Counted from the first letter of the stretch, positions 1 through 10,558 are shown. The stretch is DNA of 64,000 nt from an uncultured Bacteroidota bacterium (GCA_902762805.1 CACWPQ010000012.1:1-64000), one strand, 5' to 3'. Translations and numbers: made by a program. Notes: a model not told the origin generated them from the letters alone.

Positions 1-191
1 TGCCGCGCCGTCGCCGCGAACCGCACCATCCCCACAAACCACTCCCGCTCAGCCTGTTGACTCTCGGTGTTCGGATAATTGATCTCCCTGCGGTAAGCCC
101 TAACCACGTGCTTACCCCTCCAAAGGTACCCCACCACGGTACCCACCTTCCCCCGGAACGGCCCGAGGATGCCCTGCTCTAACTTTGCCAT
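1..191 (-). CDS. DUF6266-family protein, N-terminal part only (cut by window edge)
   Basis: Reading leftward from the ATG at 191, 63 codons stay open to the edge, so most of the protein lies outside the window. The N-terminus carries GILGPFRGKVGTVVG, the conserved opening of the Bacteroidetes DUF6266 family, whose function is not known. A complete paralogue lies at 35220-35987 and agrees at nearly every position of the shared stretch, including REINYPNT and EWFV/DWFV blocks. The two genes also share fragments upstream of their starts (for example AAGAAGAGCAT). No signal peptide is seen. Identification rests on the N-terminal motif and the paralogue; the role is unknown. Confidence 0.75.
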   Translation of the reverse strand, partial: MAKLEQGILGPFRGKVGTVVGYLWRGKHVVRAYRREINYPNTESQQAEREWFVGMVRFAATAR

Positions 192-553
192 ACTGCTGCG
201 TTTTTTTTTGTTTTAACGGCTAATTTTTCGAATTACGCGAGTTCGTTTACCCTTTTAATTTCCAGCCAATTACTCGAACTTTTGTCGCGCCGCGCATTCG
301 AGTAATCCGCCCCAAATTTTGACCGCGCCAGCCCTTCGCATAATTCGATTCATTCGCCGTTCCAATACCCCTACAACGCCACAATTTCTGTTTTATTGCC
401 CCCCATCGCCTGCCAATGAAGAACAGGGGAAGAAGAGCATACCTCCAATCACCTGTAGGTCAGTGGTTTGTGTACTACGAAAATTCCTCGTTTTTTCCCC
501 AAAAAACCTGTCGGTTGGAGTCGGATGTAGGGTGATTGTTGAAAAAAAAATAG
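192..553. other. Non-coding spacer upstream of gyrA
   Basis: About 460 bases separate the DUF6266 start from gyrA. The right end holds the gyrA promoter. The stretch around 365-446 partly resembles 36053-36122, which lies at a similar place upstream of the DUF6266 paralogue (both contain an AACGCC.CAAT segment and end in AAGAAGAGCAT). Open frames here have no protein-like composition. Nothing else recognised. Confidence 0.5.
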
Positions 554-582
554 TTGTGAAGTCGGAAAAATTAGTATCTTTG
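554..582 (+). promoter_or_regulatory. Bacteroidetes-type promoter of gyrA
   Basis: A -7 box TATCTTTG at 575-582 is preceded, 18 bases upstream, by TTG at 554-556, matching the Bacteroidetes primary-sigma layout (TTTG, about 19 bases, TAnnTTTG). It lies about 70 bases before the gyrA ATG. Confidence 0.7.
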
Positions 583-650
583 TACTTTCGCACGTCTCGC
601 GCGTGCGTGAATAATTATTTAGAATACAATAATATAACTATACTCAACCG

Positions 651-3206
651 ATGGCATTAGAGAACGAAAAAATCATCCGCGTCGATATCGAGCAGACCAT
701 GAAGTCCGCCTATATCGACTATGCCATGTCCGTCATCGTGGCCCGTGCGCTGCCCGACGTGCGCGACGGCATGAAGCCCGTGCACCGCCGCATCCTCTAC
801 TCGATGAACGAAAACGGCATCCTCTACAACACTCCTACCAAGAAATGCGCCCGCATCGTGGGCGACGTGATGGGTAAGTACCACCCCCACGGCGACTCCT
901 CCATCTACGGCGCCCTCGTCCGCATGGCCCAGCCCTGGTCCATGCGCTACATGCTCGTCGAAGGGCAGGGCAACTTCGGCTCCGTCGACGGCGACTCCCC
1001 GGCCGCCATGCGCTACACCGAAGCCCGCCTGCAGCAGCTCTCCAACGAGGTGGTGGCCGACATCGAAAAGAACACCGTCGACATGGTCCCCACCTACGAC
1101 AACGAAGGCGAGGAACCCACCGTCCTCCCCTCCCGCATCCCCAACCTCCTCATCAACGGCTCCAACGGCATCGCCGTCGGTATGGCCACCAACATGCCCA
1201 CCCACAACCTCCGCGAGGTCCTCGACGGCTGCATGGCCTACATCGACAACTGCGACATCTCCATCGAGGGCCTCATGGAGCACGTCAAAGCCCCCGACTT
1301 CCCCCTCGGCGGCATCATCTACGGCTACAACGGCGTCCGCGACGCCTACAACACCGGCCGCGGCAGCATCATCCTCCGCGCCGAAACCACCATCGAGGAG
1401 GACTCCCACGGCCGCAACGTCATCATCGCCTCCACCGTCCCCTACGGCGTCAACAAGAGCGAGATGATCAAAAAAACCGCCAACCTCGTCAAAGAAGGCA
1501 AAATCGAAGGCATCACCGACATCCGCGACGAGAGCAACAGCAAGGGCATCCGCGTCGTCTACGTCCTCCGCAACGACGTCGTCCCCAACGTCATCCTCAA
1601 CAAACTCTTCCAGCTCACCGAGCTCCAGTCCTCCTTCCCAGTCAACAACATCGCCCTCGTCCACGGCCGTCCCCAGCTCCTCAACCTCAAGGACCTCATC
1701 TCCAACTTCGTCCTCCACCGCGAGGAGGTCGTCACCCGCCGCACTCAGTTCGAGATGGACGAGGCCATGCGCCGCGCCCACATCCTCGAAGGCCTGCTCC
1801 GCGCCATCGACATCATCGACGAAATCATCGCCCTCATCCGCGCCAGCCGCACCCCCGAGGAGGCTCGCCAGGGCCTGATGGACCGCTTCCAATTCACCGA
1901 ACCCCAGTCGCGCGCCATCGTCGACATGCGCCTCGCCCAGCTCACCGGCCTCCAGCGCCAGCGCCTGCAGGACGAATACGAGGAGCGCATGCGCTTCATC
2001 GAGCGCTGCAAGGAAATCCTCGGCGACCACAGCGTCCTCATGCAGGTCATCAAGGACGAGTTCGTCGAACTGCGCGACAAGTACGGAGACGACCGTCGCA
2101 CCACCATCAAATACGATGCCGCCAACTTCCGCATCGAGGACACCATCCCCGACGACCAGGTGGTCATCACCATCAGCCACAAGGGCTACATCAAGCGCAC
2201 CCCGCTCACCGAGTACCGCACCCAGTCCCGCGGCGGCGTCGGCAGCAAGGGCAGCTCCGTCCGCAGCGAAGACTTCGTCGAGCACATCTTCACCTGCACC
2301 AACCACAACTACCTCCTCTTCTTCACCGAGAAGGGCCGCTGCTACTGGATGCGCGCCTTCGAGGTGCCCGAGGGCGAGAAGAACACCAAGGGCCGCCCCA
2401 TCCTCAACTGCATCAACATCGAGCCCGACGACAAGGTCAAAGCCTACGTCAACGTCGAGTCCCTCTCCGACGCCGAATATGTGGGCAACCACTACATCGT
2501 CATGTGCACCAAGAACGGCATCGTCAAAAAGACCACCCTCGAGGCCTACTCCCGCCCGCGCACCAACGGCATCATCGCCGTCGGCATCCGCGAGGGCGAC
2601 GAGCTCGTCACCGCACGCCTCACCAACGGCGAGAGCTACATGCTCATCGCCTCCAAGAAGGGCAAGGTCATGATCTGCCCCGAGGGCGAGTTCCGCGCCA
2701 TGGGCCGCGGCGCCAGCGGCGTCAAAGGCATGGACCTCGAGCCCGAGGGCGACGGCGTCATCGACATGCTCTGCCTCCCCAGCGCCGACGAGAACCTCCT
2801 TGTCGTCTCCGAGCACGGCTACGGCAAGCGCTCCTCGCTGGCCGACTACCGCGCCACCCTCCACCGCGGCGGCAAGGGCGTCAAAGCCATGCAGATCACC
2901 GACAAGACCGGCCCCCTCGCCGCCATCACCAACGTCACCGACGAGCACGACCTCATGATCATCAACCGCTCAGGCATCACCATCCGCATGAAGGTCGCCG
3001 ACCTCCGCGTACTCGGACGCAACACACAGGGCGTCAAGCTCATAGACCTCCGCGGCAGAGACTACATCGCCTCCATCACCAAGGTGCCCACCGCCGGCGA
3101 CGACGACGAGGCCGACACCCTCCCCGAGGGCGCTGAGGCCGAAAATCCGAACCCCGAGAGCAATAATGAGCCCGCAAACGATACTAATAGTCAAACCGAA
3201 GAATAA
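651..3206 (+). CDS. gyrA: DNA gyrase subunit A
   Basis: Catalytic, DNA-cleaving subunit of gyrase, which introduces negative supercoils in the cytoplasm together with GyrB. The 851-residue length is normal. The breakage-reunion domain starts near residue 30 and contains the quinolone region [10 protein letters not shown] (78-87) and the active tyrosine in AAMRYTEAR (Tyr122); numbering matches E. coli exactly. The C-terminal pinwheel begins about residue 510 with a degenerate GyrA box, QSRGGVG, and a second RGGKG later. The last ~35 residues are acidic and low in complexity. Position 87, Asp in E. coli, is Gly here. The ATG at 651 is the first in frame downstream of a good promoter. A TPR gene follows after 28 bases. 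Confidence 0.97.
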   Translation: MALENEKIIRVDIEQTMKSAYIDYAMSVIVARALPDVRDGMKPVHRRILYSMNENGILYNTPTKKCARIVGDVMGKYHPHGDSSIYGALVRMAQPWSMRYMLVEGQGNFGSVDGDSPAAMRYTEARLQQLSNEVVADIEKNTVDMVPTYDNEGEEPTVLPSRIPNLLINGSNGIAVGMATNMPTHNLREVLDGCMAYIDNCDISIEGLMEHVKAPDFPLGGIIYGYNGVRDAYNTGRGSIILRAETTIEEDSHGRNVIIASTVPYGVNKSEMIKKTANLVKEGKIEGITDIRDESNSKGIRVVYVLRNDVVPNVILNKLFQLTELQSSFPVNNIALVHGRPQLLNLKDLISNFVLHREEVVTRRTQFEMDEAMRRAHILEGLLRAIDIIDEIIALIRASRTPEEARQGLMDRFQFTEPQSRAIVDMRLAQLTGLQRQRLQDEYEERMRFIERCKEILGDHSVLMQVIKDEFVELRDKYGDDRRTTIKYDAANFRIEDTIPDDQVVITISHKGYIKRTPLTEYRTQSRGGVGSKGSSVRSEDFVEHIFTCTNHNYLLFFTEKGRCYWMRAFEVPEGEKNTKGRPILNCINIEPDDKVKAYVNVESLSDAEYVGNHYIVMCTKNGIVKKTTLEAYSRPRTNGIIAVGIREGDELVTARLTNGESYMLIASKKGKVMICPEGEFRAMGRGASGVKGMDLEPEGDGVIDMLCLPSADENLLVVSEHGYGKRSSLADYRATLHRGGKGVKAMQITDKTGPLAAITNVTDEHDLMIINRSGITIRMKVADLRVLGRNTQGVKLIDLRGRDYIASITKVPTAGDDDEADTLPEGAEAENPNPESNNEPANDTNSQTEE

Positions 3207-3234
3207 AAATCAACACCTAAAAAACGACAAAGAT

Positions 3235-4461
3235 ATGAAAATGAAGAAATTCCTGACTGCCGCCCTCTTCGTGGCCGCCACCATGGCCGCCAGTGCCCAG
3301 TCCATCAACGTCAGCAGCGCATTCCAGAACATGCGCAAGAACTACCTCAACAAGGCCAAGGCCGAAATCGACGCCGCATGCCTCCATGACGCCACCAAGG
3401 AAGACGCCAAGACATGGTGCTACAAGGCACTCATCTACGCCCGCATCGGCGGCGAGGCCTCCAACAAGAAGTCTAAATTCAAAGACCTCGCCCCAGATTG
3501 GGCCGAGCAGGCCTACACCGCCGCCCTCGAGTGCAAGCGCCTCGACAAGGACAACGAGTTCGCCCAGCAGGTGAGCGAAGTCTTCTCCTTCGTCGGCAAT
3601 GAGTACTACAACCAGTCCACCGCCGCCTACCGTGCCAAAGAGTACGCCAAGGCCATCGAACTCTCCGACAAGTCCGTCACCTGCTTCACCAACGCTGGCA
3701 AGAGCCAGTATGCCGTCGACGCCATGTACATCGCCGGCATCTCCTCACAGGCCGTCCACGACACCGCCGGCGTCAAGAAGTACTTCAACAACATGGTGCG
3801 CCGCAAGACCGACATCAACCACGTCTACGTCACCCTCTTCTCCATCGCCAAGGCCGAAGGCAAGAGCGACGAGGCCATGAAGGTCGCCTCCAACTACGTC
3901 CGCAACTGCAAGAACGACTATCAAGCCTACATCCTCAACGCCGAAGGCTACTTCCTCAGCAAAAACCCCGAGAAAGGCAAGGAGCAGGTCCAGGCCGCCC
4001 TCAACCTCACCAAAGACTCCGCCAACTACCCCGCCGTGCTCGTCATCGCCGGCACCCTCCTCGACGAAGCCGCCGGCGACGCCGAAGCCGCCGAAGCCTA
4101 CTTCAAACAGTCCCTCGCCCTCGTCCCCTCCCAGTTCGAAGCCAACTTCGGTATGGGCAAGATGTACTACAACCGCGCCGTCGACAAAAACAACGCCGCC
4201 AACAACATCGACCCCTTCAACGACGAGAGCGGCCTCTACGACAAGCTCAGCGCCGAGTCCAAAACCCTCTTCGGCCAGTGCATCGAATACTTCGAGAAGG
4301 CAGTCCAGTACTACGACAGCCTCACCGATGAGGACCGCAAGAACGCCCTCCGCCACAACCTCGGCAACTGCCTCACCGCCATGGCCAACGCCTACGCACG
4401 CGTCGACAAACTCCCCGAGGCCGAGGCCGCCAAGACCCGCCTGCAGCAGCTGGCTAACTAA
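3235..4461 (+). CDS. Exported TPR-repeat protein downstream of gyrA
   Basis: 408 residues. A cleavable signal peptide (MKMKKFLTAALFVAATMAASA, then Q) is followed by repeated helix pairs of TPR type, for example residues around EYYNQSTAAYRAKEYAKAIE and the last pair near QCIEYFEKAVQYYDS. TPR proteins act as protein-binding scaffolds, so a periplasmic scaffold is likely, but no partner can be named. The frame stays open upstream into the gyrA end; the start at 3235 was chosen because it begins the signal peptide and lies after the gyrA stop. Probably co-transcribed with gyrA, and closed by a strong terminator at 4485. The function in detail is unknown. Confidence 0.8.
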   Translation: MKMKKFLTAALFVAATMAASAQSINVSSAFQNMRKNYLNKAKAEIDAACLHDATKEDAKTWCYKALIYARIGGEASNKKSKFKDLAPDWAEQAYTAALECKRLDKDNEFAQQVSEVFSFVGNEYYNQSTAAYRAKEYAKAIELSDKSVTCFTNAGKSQYAVDAMYIAGISSQAVHDTAGVKKYFNNMVRRKTDINHVYVTLFSIAKAEGKSDEAMKVASNYVRNCKNDYQAYILNAEGYFLSKNPEKGKEQVQAALNLTKDSANYPAVLVIAGTLLDEAAGDAEAAEAYFKQSLALVPSQFEANFGMGKMYYNRAVDKNNAANNIDPFNDESGLYDKLSAESKTLFGQCIEYFEKAVQYYDSLTDEDRKNALRHNLGNCLTAMANAYARVDKLPEAEAAKTRLQQLAN

Positions 4462-4484
4462 ACATAAACAACGTATCAATTATC

Positions 4485-4522
4485 AACCGGAGCAGTTTCA
4501 TGCTCCGGTTTTCTCTTTTTTT
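4485..4522 (+). terminator. Rho-independent terminator after gyrA-TPR
   Basis: A perfect 10-bp stem AACCGGAGCA / TGCTCCGGTT (4485-4494 and 4501-4510) with a 6-base loop is followed by TTCTCTTTTTTT. Confidence 0.9.
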
Positions 4523-4567
4523 ATTAATGGTACAATAAAATGGTGCCTTTTGTAGTTACCCATTGTT

Positions 4568-7000
4568 ATGAAACGCTTATTGCTCATTTGGCTACTGCTT
4601 CTCCCCTTGGCAGTGAATGCACAGGGGCTGGTCGAAGGTGTGGTGCATGATGCAGGTGGACAAGGTGTGATGCCCTACGTCAATGTCGGCATTGTCGGCA
4701 CCGCCAGGGGCACTGTATCCGACAGTCTGGGACGCTACCGACTTGAGATACCTACTCGTGACAGTGTAACGCTCCGCTTCTCCTTCACAGGCTATCAGAC
4801 CGAGGAACGCCGCGTTTGTCTCACCGGTAACCGTCGTCTCAAGCTCCATGTGCGACTCACTGCCGCCTCTACCCATCTCGACGCCGTCGAAATCACCGAC
4901 GAAAGCGCTCGCCAGTCCACCTTCACACATATCGACGCCGACAGGCTAGACAACGCCGTCGGACCCAAAGGCGGCGTCGAGGGGCTCCTCAAGATGCTCC
5001 CCGACGTACACTCCTCCAACGAACTCTCCTCACAATACTCCGTCCGCGGCGGCTCCTTCGACGAAAACCTCGTCTACATCAACGACGTGGAGGTCTTCCG
5101 CCCCATGCTCATCCGCAGCGGGCAGCAGGAGGGTATGTCCATTATCAACCCCGACCTGGTCGACTTCATCCTCTTCTCTCCCGGCGGCTTCGACGCCTCT
5201 TATGGCGACAAACTCTCGTCGGTACTCGACATCAGGTATGCGCGCCCCTCGCACTTCCAGGGCAAGGTCTCGGCCAGCCTGCTGGGGGCCGCCGCCACGG
5301 TGCAGGGCAGGGCAGGGGAGCGCTGGTCCTATGCCGCCGCCCTCCGCCGCCACAGCAACCAGTATATCCTCGGCAGCCTCGACACCCGTGGCAGCTATAC
5401 CACCGCCTATACCGACCTGCAGGCGCTCGTCGGCTACAAGGTCAGCGACCGCCTCGACCTCGGCGCCCTCGCCATCTGGACCCACAACGTCTACGGCCTC
5501 GTCCCCGAAAGCCAGACCACCACCTTCGGCGGCTTCTTCAACCCCATGGCCCTCCGCATCTACTTCGACGGGCAGGAGCAGGACCGCTACCACACGCTGC
5601 TCGGAGCCCTCACGGCCGACTGGCGCCCAAACGACGACTGGCACCTCACCTCCGCCCTCTCGGTGCAGCGCATCAGCGAGCGCGAACGCTACGATGTGCA
5701 GAGCCAGTACTGGCTCTACGAGCTGGCGCAGGGCGAGAATGTGGGCGACACCGCCATGTTCGACCGCGGCGTCGGCACCTTCCTCGAGCATGCCCGCAAC
5801 CGCCTCTCGACCAGCATTGCCTCCCTCGACCTCAAGGCCAGCCGCTACGCCCGCCTGGGCAACTGGAACTTCGGCCTCAAGGTGCAGCTCGAAAGTATCG
5901 AGGACCGCCTGCGCGAATGGCGCTGGGTCGACTCGGCAGGCTACACCTTGCCCTCCGACCTGCCGCCCATCGGCGACCCCTCCGGCCTCCCCTCCAGTCC
6001 CATCTTGCAGCAGTACGCCAACTCGAACCACTCCATGGGCACCTTCCGCACCGGCCTCTATGCCCAGCGCGAGCTCAACTTCCACACCCGCCGCCAGTCC
6101 GACATCAAGGTGCTTGCCGGCGTGCGCGCCCTGCTTTATGCCAACTCCGTGGGCGAAGTGTTCCACTTCCTGCTTTCGCCCCGCGCCAGTGTCAACTACA
6201 AGCCTCGCATGAAGCACGACATGCTCTTCCGCCTCGCCGCCGGCGTCTACCAGCAGCCGCCCTTCTATCGCGAGTACCGCACGCCCGAGGGTGCCCTCGT
6301 CGGTGAGCTGCCCGCCCAGAAATCCTACCAGCTTACCGGGTCGCTCGACTGGAATTTCCGCCTCTGGAACCGCCCTTTCACCTTCACGGCCGACCTCTAT
6401 GGCAAGTACCTCACCGACCTTATCCCCTACACTGTCGACAACCTGCGCGTCCGCTACCAGCCCGAATTGAGTGCCGTCGGCTACGTTGCCGGCCTCAGTC
6501 TGCGCCTCAATGCCGAGCTTATCGAGGGGCTTGAGTCGTGGGCCAGCCTCAGCCTGATGCGCACCCAAGAGGACATCGAGGGCGACGGCCTCGGGTGGCT
6601 CGACCGCCCCACCGACCAGCGCCTCAGTTTCAAGCTCTTCCTGCAGGACAATGTGCCCAGCATGCCGTGGTGGCGCATGAGCCTCAACCTGGTGTTTGCC
6701 ACCGGCATGCCCCTCAATGTGCCCTTCGGCCAGTACAGCCACTCGCAGCTGCGCCTGCCCAGCTACTACCGCGTCGACTGGGGCAACACCATACGCCTCT
6801 CCCAGTTCGAAAGCCTGAAACATAAGCGCATCTTCCGCTATGTCAACGATATCCAGATCGGGCTCGAAATCTTCAACCTCTTCAACTTCCGCAACGTCGT
6901 CTCCTACCTCTGGGTCTCCGACTACGAAAACCAGCCCCACCGCGTGCCCAACTACCTCACCGCCCGCCAAGTCAACCTCAAACTCACCGTCCTCTTCTGA
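4568..7000 (+). CDS. TonB-dependent outer-membrane receptor (CarboxypepD_reg-like N-domain)
   Basis: 810 residues. The signal peptide MKRLLLIWLLLLPLAVNAQ is followed by a carboxypeptidase-regulatory-like beta domain (about 20-95, with GTVSDSLGRYRL and FSFTGYQT), then a plug domain (about 105-215, with YSVRGGSFDENLVYINDVEV), then a beta-barrel that ends in an aromatic-rich, hydrophobic terminus (LKLTVLF). Such proteins import ligands across the outer membrane using TonB energy. There is no SusC-specific signature and no SusD partner, so the substrate cannot be told. The stop codon overlaps the start of the next gene (TGATG), implying coupled translation with the M16-like protein, a pairing whose meaning is unclear. 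Confidence 0.9.
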   Translation: MKRLLLIWLLLLPLAVNAQGLVEGVVHDAGGQGVMPYVNVGIVGTARGTVSDSLGRYRLEIPTRDSVTLRFSFTGYQTEERRVCLTGNRRLKLHVRLTAASTHLDAVEITDESARQSTFTHIDADRLDNAVGPKGGVEGLLKMLPDVHSSNELSSQYSVRGGSFDENLVYINDVEVFRPMLIRSGQQEGMSIINPDLVDFILFSPGGFDASYGDKLSSVLDIRYARPSHFQGKVSASLLGAAATVQGRAGERWSYAAALRRHSNQYILGSLDTRGSYTTAYTDLQALVGYKVSDRLDLGALAIWTHNVYGLVPESQTTTFGGFFNPMALRIYFDGQEQDRYHTLLGALTADWRPNDDWHLTSALSVQRISERERYDVQSQYWLYELAQGENVGDTAMFDRGVGTFLEHARNRLSTSIASLDLKASRYARLGNWNFGLKVQLESIEDRLREWRWVDSAGYTLPSDLPPIGDPSGLPSSPILQQYANSNHSMGTFRTGLYAQRELNFHTRRQSDIKVLAGVRALLYANSVGEVFHFLLSPRASVNYKPRMKHDMLFRLAAGVYQQPPFYREYRTPEGALVGELPAQKSYQLTGSLDWNFRLWNRPFTFTADLYGKYLTDLIPYTVDNLRVRYQPELSAVGYVAGLSLRLNAELIEGLESWASLSLMRTQEDIEGDGLGWLDRPTDQRLSFKLFLQDNVPSMPWWRMSLNLVFATGMPLNVPFGQYSHSQLRLPSYYRVDWGNTIRLSQFESLKHKRIFRYVNDIQIGLEIFNLFNFRNVVSYLWVSDYENQPHRVPNYLTARQVNLKLTVLF

Positions 7001-8256
7001 TGATTGCATTCCCCGATATCCCCAGCTTGCTGGAGCCCGAGCGCATCGGCCCTGTGTGTCTCTTCCGCTCGTCGGCCACCGACCTCCTGAAGCTCGACTT
7101 CGTCTTCGAAGCCGGCTCCTACTACCAGCCCCAGCTTCTCACCGCCGTCGCAGCCGCCAAACTGATGACCGTGGCCACCCGCACGATGGATGCCCAGCGG
7201 CTGAGCGAGTTCCTCGACGCACGCGGCATCGTTGCGGAGAGCACCTCCAACCTCTTCACCTCGTGCCTCACCTTCTACACCCACCGCCGCTATGCCGGCG
7301 AGCTGCTGCCCGTGGTGGCCGAAATGCTGCGCGAGCCCGCGCTGGCCGAAGGCGACTTCGAGGTGTGGCGCTCGGCCAAGCGGCAGGAGCTGGCCGTCCA
7401 TCAGCAGCGCTCCTCCACCGTCGCCCGCCGCCTGTGGTACCAAGCCCTCTTCGGCACCGACCACCCCCTGGGGCATGCCGCCGCGCCCGAAGACGCCGAC
7501 CGCCTGCAGCTCGACGTCGTGCGCGACTACTTCCGCCGGCACTATCCCTCCGCCCCCCGCCACATCACCCTCTCCGGCGCCGTGGATGAACAGTTGATTA
7601 ATATGTTGAATACCAATACTATTGCCCCTTCACTCCCCACTCCTCCCTCTCACACCCTCCCCACTCCTCATTCCTCACTCCTCACTCCTCACTCCCCCCT
7701 CACCGCCCACCTCCCCACCTCCCAACAGACCTCCATCCGCATCGGCCGCATCCTGCCCCATGCCGACACCATCCCCTTCGAGGACTCGGCGCGGCTGGCA
7801 CTCTGCACCTCGCTGCTGGGCGGCTACTTCGGCTCGCGCCTGATGAGCAACCTGCGCGAAGACAAAGGCTTCACCTACGGCGTCAGCGCACACATTCAGC
7901 CCTATCGCGGCTGCCGCGTCTTCTTCATCGCCAGCGACGTGGCCGCCGGCACGGCCGACGAGGCCACCCGCGAAGCCCTTGGCGAGCTGCAGCGCCTCGC
8001 CGACACCCCGCCATCGCATGAAGAACTGGACACCGTGAAAAGCATCCTCGCCGGCGATGCCATGCGGATGCTCGACGGCGTCTTCGAGCGCTCCGACCGC
8101 TATTGCGACCTGATCGAGAGCGGCCCCGTCGACCTCTACGACCCCCGCTTCCCGCAGGTGCTGCACGACACCACGCCCGAGCAGGTCTCCAGTCTGATAA
8201 ACAAGTATCTGGCTCCCGACAGCATGCTTTGCTGCCAGGCGGGGGTAGTTCAATAG
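7000..8256 (+). CDS. M16-family (pitrilysin/insulinase-like) protein without the zinc motif
   Basis: 418 residues with the M16 fold order: an N-terminal half ending near residue 190 and a C-terminal half with the conserved substrate-side motif LREDKGFTYGV. The HxxEH zinc-binding motif expected about residue 45-50 is absent (the corresponding helix reads AAAKLMTVATRTMD). It therefore resembles the non-catalytic partner subunits known in this family. No active M16 partner lies next to it. Residues about 207-245 are a Pro/Ser/Thr-rich insert encoded by a heptamer array (7629-7732). No signal peptide. It is coupled to the receptor gene upstream, and its stop overlaps the convergent rarA gene by 7 bases. 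Confidence 0.8.
   Translation: MIAFPDIPSLLEPERIGPVCLFRSSATDLLKLDFVFEAGSYYQPQLLTAVAAAKLMTVATRTMDAQRLSEFLDARGIVAESTSNLFTSCLTFYTHRRYAGELLPVVAEMLREPALAEGDFEVWRSAKRQELAVHQQRSSTVARRLWYQALFGTDHPLGHAAAPEDADRLQLDVVRDYFRRHYPSAPRHITLSGAVDEQLINMLNTNTIAPSLPTPPSHTLPTPHSSLLTPHSPLTAHLPTSQQTSIRIGRILPHADTIPFEDSARLALCTSLLGGYFGSRLMSNLREDKGFTYGVSAHIQPYRGCRVFFIASDVAAGTADEATREALGELQRLADTPPSHEELDTVKSILAGDAMRMLDGVFERSDRYCDLIESGPVDLYDPRFPQVLHDTTPEQVSSLINKYLAPDSMLCCQAGVVQ
7629..7732. repeat. Heptamer array inside the M16-like gene
   Basis: Degenerate tandem 7-base units of CCTCACT type (best at 7669-7697) run through the coding sequence and encode a Pro/Ser/Thr/His-rich linker between the two halves of the protein. 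The unit is the same as that at 55599-55689 in hemW. Confidence 0.75.
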
Positions 8257-9506
8257 TTGTACTTCTCTCCCCAGCGTTCTTTGAGCGAGCGGCGGGTCTC
8301 GTTCTCGCGCGCGGTGTTGCCGGGTTCGTAGAATTTGGAACCTTCAAGGCCCTGCGGCAGGTATTCCTGCAGGGCGAAGTTGCCCTCGTAGTCGTGGGCA
8401 TACTTGTAGCCGTCGCCGTAGCCGAGGTTTTTCATCAGCTTGGTGGGGGCGTTGCGTATGTGGAGCGGCACCGGCAGGTCGCCCCAGCGGCGCACGGCGG
8501 CGGCGGCGTTCTCGAGGGCCATGTAGGTGGCATTGCTCTTGGCTGAGCAGGCCAGGTAGACGGCGCACTGCGAGAGGTTGATGCGGCATTCGGGGTAGCC
8601 TATCTTGCTCACCGCGTCGAAGGTGGCGTTGGCCAGCAGCAGCGCGTTGGGGTTGGCGTTGCCGATGTCTTCGGATGCGAAGATGAGCATGCGGCGCGCG
8701 ATGAAGAGGGGGTCTTCGCCGCCGGCAATCATGCGGGCCAGCCAGTAGACGGCGCCGTTGGGGTCCGACCCGCGCATGCTCTTGATGAAGGCCGAGATGA
8801 TGTCGTAGTGCATCTCGCCCCCCTTGTCGTAGTAGGCCAGGTTCTGCTGGATGACGGTGGTGACGGAGCTGTTGTCAATCGTGACGGTGGGGAGCGCTTG
8901 GTTTTTGTTCACCACCAGCTCGATGGCGTTGAGCAGCTTGCGTGCGTCGCCGCCGGAGATGCGCATCAGGGCGGCGTCCTCCTTCACCTCGAGGGTGATG
9001 CCCTGCCGGGCGTAGTGCTCCACGGCCGAGGCGATGAGGCGGCGCATGTCCTCCTCGTCGAACTCCTTGAGCACGAATACCTGGCAACGGCTGAGCAGTG
9101 CAGAGATGACCTCGAAGGAGGGGTTCTCGGTGGTGGCGCCGATGAGGGTGATGGTGCCGCGCTCGACGGCGCCGAGGAGCGAGTCCTGCTGCGCCTTGTT
9201 GAAGCGGTGGATTTCGTCGATGAAGAGGATGGCGCCTTCTTCCTGCTGCGCCTGGTTGATGACGTCGCGCACCTCCTTCACCCCGCTGCTGATGGCGCTC
9301 AGGGTGTGGAAAGGGCGGCTGAGAGTGAGCGAGATGATGCCGGCCAGGGTGGTCTTGCCTATGCCCGGCGGCCCCCAAAGGATCATCGAGGGGATGTTGC
9401 CGCTCTCGATCAGCGTGCGCAACGGAGCGCCCGGGCCGACGAGGTGCTGCTGCCCGATGTAGTCATCGAGGCTTTGGGGCCTCAATAGTTCAGCCAGGGG
9501 GGTCAT
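8250..9506 (-). CDS. rarA: Replication-associated recombination protein A (RarA/MgsA AAA+ ATPase)
   Basis: 418 residues from the ATG at 9506. AAA+ ATPase related to clamp loaders that acts at stalled replication forks in the cytoplasm. Walker [10 protein letters not shown] is at 45-53, Walker [11 protein letters not shown] is about 93-102 and sensor 1 lies in [10 protein letters not shown]. The C-terminal half has the MgsA/WRNIP1-type domain with [12 protein letters not shown] and [10 protein letters not shown]. An open frame extends upstream inside queA, but the ATG at 9506 overlaps the queA stop as ATGA and gives the family N-terminus, so it is the likely start. The two genes form a minus-strand pair, queA first. 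Confidence 0.95.
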   Translation of the reverse strand: MTPLAELLRPQSLDDYIGQQHLVGPGAPLRTLIESGNIPSMILWGPPGIGKTTLAGIISLTLSRPFHTLSAISSGVKEVRDVINQAQQEEGAILFIDEIHRFNKAQQDSLLGAVERGTITLIGATTENPSFEVISALLSRCQVFVLKEFDEEDMRRLIASAVEHYARQGITLEVKEDAALMRISGGDARKLLNAIELVVNKNQALPTVTIDNSSVTTVIQQNLAYYDKGGEMHYDIISAFIKSMRGSDPNGAVYWLARMIAGGEDPLFIARRMLIFASEDIGNANPNALLLANATFDAVSKIGYPECRINLSQCAVYLACSAKSNATYMALENAAAAVRRWGDLPVPLHIRNAPTKLMKNLGYGDGYKYAHDYEGNFALQEYLPQGLEGSKFYEPGNTARENETRRSLKERWGEKYNY

Positions 9507-10558
9507 AGAATCAGCATCGCGTCGCCATAGGTGGAGAAGCGGTACTTCTCCTTGATGGCGGCCTGGTAGGTCTGCATGAGCAGCTCGTGGCCGGCGAAGG
9601 CGCTGACCATGATGAACTGGTGGCTCATCGGGTGGTGGAAGTTGGTGACCATGTGGTTGGCGATGGTGAAGTCGTAGGGCGGGTAGATGAACTTGTTGGT
9701 CCATCCGTCGAAGGGGAACAGCTTGCCGGGGATGGTGACGGCGCTCTCGAGGGCACGCATGGTGGTGGTGCCGACGCAGAAGATTTTCTTGCCGTTCTCT
9801 TTAGCCTGCATGATGTGGTCGCAGGTCGTCGCGTCGAGGTGCATCTCCTCGGCATCCATGCGGTGCTTCGAGAGGTCTTCCACCTCGATGGCCTTGAATT
9901 CGCCCACACCGGCGTGCAGCGTCAGCTCCTCCCAGCGCACATCCTTGATTTCCATCCGCTTGAGCAGCTCGCGGCTGAAGTGCAGCCCTGCGATGGGAGC
10001 GGCCACGGAGCCTTCGTATTTGGCATAGATGGTCTGGTAGTTGTCGGCATCGTTCTTCTCGATGTCGCGCAGCTTGCGCAGCTCCTCGGGCAGCGGTGTG
10101 CGCCCCATGCTCTTGATGAGCGAGATGAATTCCTCGTGCTTGCCGTCGAAAAGGAAACGTATGGTACGTCCGCGCGAGGTGGTGTTGTCGACCACTTCGG
10201 CCACCAGCGCGTCGTTGGTGCCGAAATAGAGCTTGTTGCCGATACGTATCTTGCGGGCGGGGTCCACAATGACGTCCCACAGGCGCGTCTCGGCATTCAG
10301 CTCGCGCAGCAGGAACACCTCGATGCGCGCGCCCGTCTTCTCCTTCTCACCCTCCAGCAGCGCGGGGAACACCTTCGTGTTGTTGGCCACCACCACATCG
10401 CCGGCGTCGACATAGTTTATAAAGTCTTTGAACACGCGATGCTCCACCTCGCCCGTGTCGCGGTGCAACACCAGCAGGCGCGCCTCGTCGCGGTTGCGCG
10501 GCGGCTTCTCGGCTATCAGTTCCTTCGGCAGGTTGAATCTAAACTGGGATAACTTCAT
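9503..10558 (-). CDS. queA: tRNA preQ1(34) S-adenosylmethionine ribosyltransferase-isomerase
   Basis: 351 residues, a usual length. It transfers and isomerises the ribose of S-adenosylmethionine onto preQ1 at the tRNA wobble position, giving epoxyqueuosine. Typical blocks are present: [19 protein letters not shown] near the start, [14 protein letters not shown], the central [21 protein letters not shown] and, near the end, [21 protein letters not shown]. The last block here has HHP where many family members have HLP. The first ATG follows an AT-rich spacer. It is translationally coupled to rarA (ATGA overlap). Confidence 0.96.
   Translation of the reverse strand: MKLSQFRFNLPKELIAEKPPRNRDEARLLVLHRDTGEVEHRVFKDFINYVDAGDVVVANNTKVFPALLEGEKEKTGARIEVFLLRELNAETRLWDVIVDPARKIRIGNKLYFGTNDALVAEVVDNTTSRGRTIRFLFDGKHEEFISLIKSMGRTPLPEELRKLRDIEKNDADNYQTIYAKYEGSVAAPIAGLHFSRELLKRMEIKDVRWEELTLHAGVGEFKAIEVEDLSKHRMDAEEMHLDATTCDHIMQAKENGKKIFCVGTTTMRALESAVTIPGKLFPFDGWTNKFIYPPYDFTIANHMVTNFHHPMSHQFIMVSAFAGHELLMQTYQAAIKEKYRFSTYGDAMLIL

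Noticed and set aside
319..660. 113-residue open frame upstream of gyrA
   Set aside because: It runs through the gyrA promoter, has no protein-like pattern and no relation to a family.
657..2948. 763-residue open frame on the minus strand across gyrA
   Set aside because: It mirrors gyrA codon structure (C-ending codons give Gly/Ala/Val/Asp-rich nonsense). The same applies to long antisense frames over 5030-7009, 16462-17490, 21276-22370, 25370-26404, 29317-30762 and 31120-32193.
8250..9704. Longer RarA starting at 9704
   Set aside because: The extra residues are a shadow of queA; the conserved N-terminus begins at 9506.
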